Assembly (NCBI RefSeq): GCF_018143015.1
Contig: NC_054743.1
Span: forward strand, 39,636,922 to 39,700,921
Source of the DNA: Lytechinus variegatus
Taxonomy: Eukaryota > Echinodermata > Echinoidea > Temnopleuroida > Toxopneustidae
Direction of reading: 5' to 3'
Length of the DNA: 64,000 bases
Below are positions 60,401 to 64,000 of the stretch, piece after piece. The translations under genes were made by a program, and so were the position numbers. The notes under the pieces were generated by a model, which searched no databases, had not been told where the DNA came from, and saw nothing but the letters and a program-made list of their open reading frames with translations. Numbering within the stretch: position 1 is the first letter of the stretch; every line of letters begins with the position of its first letter.

Positions 60401-63400
60401 TCACCCGATTACGCAAAACGTGTTACAAACCTCTCCTAAGTCGACCACAAATCTGTGGTCCAAGAAGATTTGACTTCGGCAATGTTACCTGTACTAAGTT
60501 TAGCTTAGAAATTTGTTTGAACTTACAGATGCACTGAGGGCTGAGCGATCAGCTGCTCTTGGGTCAGCCATGCGTGGGTCACCACCACCACCACCTCCTG
60601 CTGCCATTCCACCGGGCCTCATGCTCCCCATGCCATGGGGGTCACCCCTCTCAAAGCCCCCTGCTCCGCCCGGTCCATCGGCTCGTGCTCCTGGTCCCCT
60701 GGGGTCCTGTCTCCGGGGATCATGGACCTCTGATGGTCCACCTCTTGGGCCTGGTCCCACACCACCACGGGTCATCTGCATTTCTGATATAAACAAAAAG
60801 AAAAGGAAAAATAAGTAGGTTTTAAGTTAGGGTGGCCTACAAAAATAGATGCTACAAGTTTTAATTATGAGTTAAGTTTGTTCAGTCAATGATCTTTGTT
60901 TGGAGAGAAAGGTCCAATTGGCACACGACTTTGAAAATACGCCAATAAATGTACAAGGGGATATCGCTAAGCAGTTTCCTTTCTGTCACGAAAGTTCCAA
61001 GACAGCAGCATAAAGAAACACTCAAGAACGCAGCACAACATGCTACTCATAGTGTCAATATCACAGATGTGTGACAAAGACTTATGTTATGAACTACAAA
61101 CACATATGTAAATAGTAAGACACCTCTCATGTGTTTTTAAAGAAATAAATACAAATTTCAATTGATGTATTAAAATTCAAAGTGCTTTTTATCTCACTCC
61201 TTGCATCAAAGTCTGATGTATAGTATTTCTCAACTCCAGGAAGATTCAACTGACAGATTCATGTACATGTAGTTACAAATAATCCATCTTCAACCCTAGT
61301 TCTCCCAGGGGGGGGGATAATGGCCCCCCCATCGACAATTTTCGCGATATATCTGCTGCGCAAATTTTTTGACCTTGCCGCTCATTGACTTTTTACTTTC
61401 AAGTCTCACGCAAATTTTTAGACCAAATTTGTAACGCCCGGGTACCCGGTTATGACATTACGCAACATTATGCAAGTGAATGTCAGACCCAAAATTGCTC
61501 ATAAATGTGATTTCGTGTACAAATCCAATGCAGATTGAGATTTTAGCAAACATTCATAAATGTATCATTATTTCTACTTTTACTGATTAAACTGAATTAA
61601 TTGTGCCTTGTTTATGAAAAAAAACCCAAAGAAATACATAAGTAATTAAAAAAACCCCAGTAAAATACATAAGAAATCATTCTTGGTACCAGAATTTTTT
61701 TTATTCAAAATTTTCACCAAAAAATAGCATTCTAGGAGCTTTATTTAGTGAATCAGAGCAAAAAGTACGATTCCATGAATAAATTAGTATAATTAATTCA
61801 TATAAAATAAAAATATATGAATTTAATGAAATTTACCAATGCAACCGGGTAGATCACATCATTCTCTATCATCATGCAAACTTTCGCTGTGATCACGCAA
61901 TCCGCGACCGAGATCTTAAGGGGGGGGGCCATAATGGCACCCCCCCGGGAATGACAAGAATCAAAATACCCCGGGAGATTTAGGGTTAAAGGTCCCATGA
62001 AATACAGAAAAGATGCTGATTTATTTATCAGCTTTGTGGTTACTAATTATGATTCCATCAAAATTTTACCTGAAAAACATCCCACATCAGGTTCAAAGGC
62101 AATTTTATATTGAAAATTGAGCCAAATTCGCCCCGCCCACAAAAAATTCAGCCCGATTTGGTTTCGTATATCATGTGACAATTATGACGTCAGGGAAGGA
62201 AGCTGCTGAGCGTTGTTGACATTTGGAGCATGAAGTGCCTATTGTGTTTGCACATGTGATTCAAAGTAAATAAATTGAATTGCTGGAATAATATTCAGAA
62301 CCTGAATCTTCAGTCTGAAGAATCAGCTGATGACGATGCTGCAGCCATGATCAAAACCTCATAAAAATAAAAAAAATCTGCTAAAGATGAGCTCGGTCGA
62401 AGCAGCAACTACACAAGGAACGTGTACAATGACTAGGGGTCAAGCTGCACAGCTGAGAAAACCTTCCTTCGATGACGTCACAATGATTGAGAGATCGATC
62501 GGTCGACTCTTTCAAAACTTTTAGTGGGAGTTCCCGTTGAAGTTCATTGCCATGAAACAACTTAACAAAGTACCTACTGATAGATATGTATCTAGAATAA
62601 GATGGAATTGGTGTCACAGGACCTTTAACTTACCTTGACTCATCATGTTTGGGCTCATTCCAGGTCCTCCTCCACCTGGACCCATGTTCATCCGACCCTG
62701 CTCCATTCCTCCATGCATCCTTCCTTGTGGACCCTGCCCAGGACCCATACCCCTGTTCATATCCGGCCCACCCCCTCGACCCATCTCATTCATACCCATC
62801 CCTGGCCTAGGACCTCCCATGCCCATTTCCTGTTGGCCCATGCTGCCGCGATTCATATCGCCAGGACCCATGCCGCCCCGGTTCATTTCACCCGGACCCA
62901 TGCCACCGCGGTTCATTTCGCCTGGACCCCTGCCTTGGTGGCCCATGTCTTCGGGGCCCATTCCTCCACGGCCCATTTCTCCTTGTCCCATTCCACCACG
63001 ATTCATGTCCCCTGGGCCCATACCGCCTCTATTCATTTCTCCAGGGCCCATACCGCCCCTGTTTATTTCTCCAGGGCCCATACCGCCCCTGTTCATTTCT
63101 CCAGGGCCCATACCACCCCTGTTCATTTCTCCAGGGCCCATGCCACCCCTATTCATTTCACCTGGGCCCATACCGCCCCTGTTCATTTCTCCAGGGCCCA
63201 TACCTCCCCTGTTCATTTCCCCTGGTCCCATGCCACCCCGATTCATTTCACCCGGGCCCATTCCGCTCCGATTCATCTCTCCTGGGCCCATGCCACCACG
63301 GTTCATCTCTCCAGGACCCATGCCACTCCGAATCATTTCTCCTGGGCCCATGCCACCCCTCTGCATACCTCCCTGCATGTTCCTATCCTGTGGGCCCATA

Positions 63401-63681
63401 CCACCCCTGCCCATATCTTGGTGTCCCATCCCTTGCGGACCCATCCCTCGTGGTCCCATGGGCCCCTGATTCATTCCTGGGCCCATATTAGGATTCATTC
63501 CTCTTGGCCCACCTGGACCCATCTGATGATCAGGTCTTGGTCCACCCATACCCATTCCTTGGTTCCCTCCCATCATTTGCTGGTTACCCTGAGGACCTGG
63601 TCCTTGGTGAGGTCCAGGACCTTGATTAGATTCAGGAGGGAACAGTGGTTGGGGTGCATCTGTCTGTCTGTGAAGCAAGGT
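57457..63681 (-). CDS. CSTF2: Cleavage stimulation factor subunit 2 (CstF-64), last four exons; 5' part beyond window
   Basis: mRNA 3'-end processing factor that reads the GU-rich downstream element. Exons in transcription order: 63681-62634, 60783-60527, 59849-59781, 57585-57457; 500 codons plus stop, all GT-AG, phases 1, 0, 0. It opens with TLLHRQTDAPQP, matching the end of the CstF-64 hinge (human ...ILHRQTN). A Gly/Met/Pro-rich region follows with about 17 decapeptide units of MGPGEMNRGG (DNA about 62830-63360), then a GGDPRMADPRAADRS stretch. The last two exons encode QDQEK then AALIMQVLQLSPEQINLLPA with LKEQI, the conserved C-terminal helical domain that binds Pcf11. The RRM and most of the hinge must lie right of 64000. 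Human CSTF2 has a MEARA pentapeptide array at the same place. Could also be CSTF2T-like, but introns argue for the parental gene. Confidence 0.93.
57819..58046 (-). mobile_element. tRNA-derived SINE, second copy
   Basis: On minus the head is GGTGGGCGCGTCGTGGTCTA with B box GGTTCGAATCC (57989-57979). The body AGCAAGAAATTTACCCACAC and CCCAGGTGAGGTGAATGGGT is shared with 7472-7722, and it ends in an (AAT)n tail (57819-57832). It lies in the last CSTF2 intron. Confidence 0.88.
58196..58605. mobile_element. Foldback element made of ~19-nt TTTGGTCTAATNNCCA units
   Basis: The left arm has degenerate forward units (TTTGGTCCAATGCCAG, CTTGGTCTACCATCAG, ATGGTCTAATTGCC). The right arm has many reversed units (TTAGACCAACTGGTTATGAGACGAAATGGTC and similar). 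The outer ends share GACCCACA. Both arms are minisatellite-like. It is non-coding, in the last CSTF2 intron. Confidence 0.7.
59092..59715. mobile_element. Inverted-repeat element rich in CAACACCAACACC
   Basis: GATTTCAAGTTTGGTGTTGG then TGTTG at the left is the inverse of CAACACTGTACTTGAAATC at the right. A further inner copy, CAACACCAACACCGAACTTG, lies at 59531. A 43-44-bp triple tandem repeat (59344-59475) sits inside. Confidence 0.6.
59344..59475. repeat. Three-copy 43/44-bp tandem repeat
   Basis: TTCAAGCTTTAATGATTTGC then ACTCRTCTTAATTGTAAATCTAA begins at 59344, 59388 and 59431 with few differences. Confidence 0.9.
60784..61291. other. CSTF2 intron, proximal part: nothing recognised
   Basis: AT-rich intronic sequence. 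No paired repeats or exon-like segments were seen. Confidence 0.5.
61292..61987. mobile_element. Inverted-repeat element (AACCCTA...TAGGGTT)
   Basis: AACCCTAGTTCTCCCAGGGG at the left corresponds inversely to CCCCGGGAGATTTAGGGTT at the right. Both ends carry G/C tracts around ATAATGGC (GGATAATGGCCCC, GGCCATAATGGCACC). Inside are GATCACGCAATCCGCGACCG and the inverse-like CGCAAATTTTT phrases. It lies in the CSTF2 intron and abuts the next element. Confidence 0.65.
61986..62628. mobile_element. piggyBac-like MITE with TTAA target sites, touching a splice donor
   Basis: TTAA (61986-61989 and 62625-62628) flanks inverted ends AGGTCCCATGA and AGGTCCTGTGAC. TTAA duplication is the signature of piggyBac-type transposition. 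The interior (about 635 bp) has no transposase. Its right TTAA lies directly after the GTAAG donor (62633-62629) of the CSTF2 repeat exon. Confidence 0.8.
62830..63360 (-). repeat. 30-bp coding minisatellite in CSTF2
   Basis: About 17 units encode MGPGEMNRGG with variants such as GEINRGG, GDMNRGG, GEMIRSG and MGQGEMGRGG. Third-position differences between units show that they are not all recent copies. The middle six encoded units are identical at protein level. The 30-bp period keeps other frames open as well, so long antisense open frames here are an artefact. Confidence 0.93.
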
Positions 63682-64000
63682 CTGAAGCAAAAACAGAATT
63701 TAAATTAAAGACATGAACATCACTTATCTTCTAAACTGATGGATGATTTGTTCTGTGTTGGTGTTGTGAGCTTATACCGCGCTGTCAAACTTTAATTCAA
63801 ACACTAAATAGAGTTTTACAAAATTGATACCGATTACATAATGTATAGTCAAATATTTTTTGAGGACAGATCAAGCACGAAAATCATTTAAAGTACTATG
63901 GTGTTGAAACTAGCAGCTGGTGACAAAATCATCCCAACAGAAATGCAAGCTGTTAATACCAAACTCTTTTTAAGATAAAAAGATATATCAAAAGTTCATA
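63682..64000. other. CSTF2 upstream intron (partial)
   Basis: Begins with a polypyrimidine-AG acceptor (CTGTTTTTGCTTCAG on minus) just right of the exon. No further exon is visible before the window edge. Confidence 0.7.

Noticed and set aside
62645-63469. 274-codon plus-strand open frame of PPRFISPGPM repeats
   Set aside because: Another frame of the same CSTF2 repeat with no independent support.
62635-63708. 357-codon plus-strand open frame rich in His, Thr and Ser
   Set aside because: Antisense shadow of the CSTF2 coding minisatellite; the 30-bp period keeps several frames open.

Overview
This 64 kb window comes from an animal nuclear genome. The genes have many GT-AG introns, exons of 36-1048 nt, AT-rich introns, and a dense load of short inverted-repeat transposons, tRNA-type SINEs and homopolymeric G tracts. 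Gene content and repeat style suggest a marine invertebrate deuterostome, most likely an echinoderm (sea urchin-like); that placement is inference. No retroviral or LTR element, CRISPR array or rRNA gene was seen.

Layout. (1) 394-6933, minus: six exons of an F-box protein, FBXO16 ortholog; its 3' end runs off the left edge. (2) 11536-21340, minus: a complete six-exon SLC35F1/F2-type multipass transporter. Its first coding exon is only 101 nt and lies alone 2.5 kb upstream of exon 2. (3) 25318-26545, plus: a complete two-exon Rab39 GTPase, head-to-head with the transporter. The same divergent pairing (SLC35F2-RAB39A) is known in humans. (4) 26546-38029: about 11.5 kb without a recognisable protein gene; it holds foldback elements and one tRNA-like gene. 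(5) 38030-46274, plus: a complete seven-exon JmjC/cupin_8 2-oxoglutarate oxygenase of the FIH/TYW5 type. (6) 48869-54863, minus: a near full-length but broken L1/Tx1-type LINE, inserted inside a small inverted-repeat transposon and bounded by perfect 20-bp target duplications. (7) 57457-63681, minus: the 3' four exons of CSTF2 (CstF-64). Its hinge carries about 17 copies of a Gly/Met-rich decapeptide in place of the vertebrate MEARA repeat; the RRM exons lie beyond the right edge.

The genes do not form a pathway. FBXO16 is an SCF ubiquitin-ligase adaptor, SLC35F a transporter, Rab39 a vesicle-traffic switch, the JmjC protein a hydroxylase and CSTF2 an mRNA 3'-end factor. The clearest architectural signals are the divergent SLC35F/RAB39 pair, the CSTF2 repeat, and transposons nested in transposons (46.4 kb, 41.2 kb, 48.7-54.9 kb). 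A TTAA-flanked element also abuts a CSTF2 splice donor.

Exon boundaries were set by eye from GT-AG signals, phase continuity and remembered family sequences. No alignment or RNA evidence was available.
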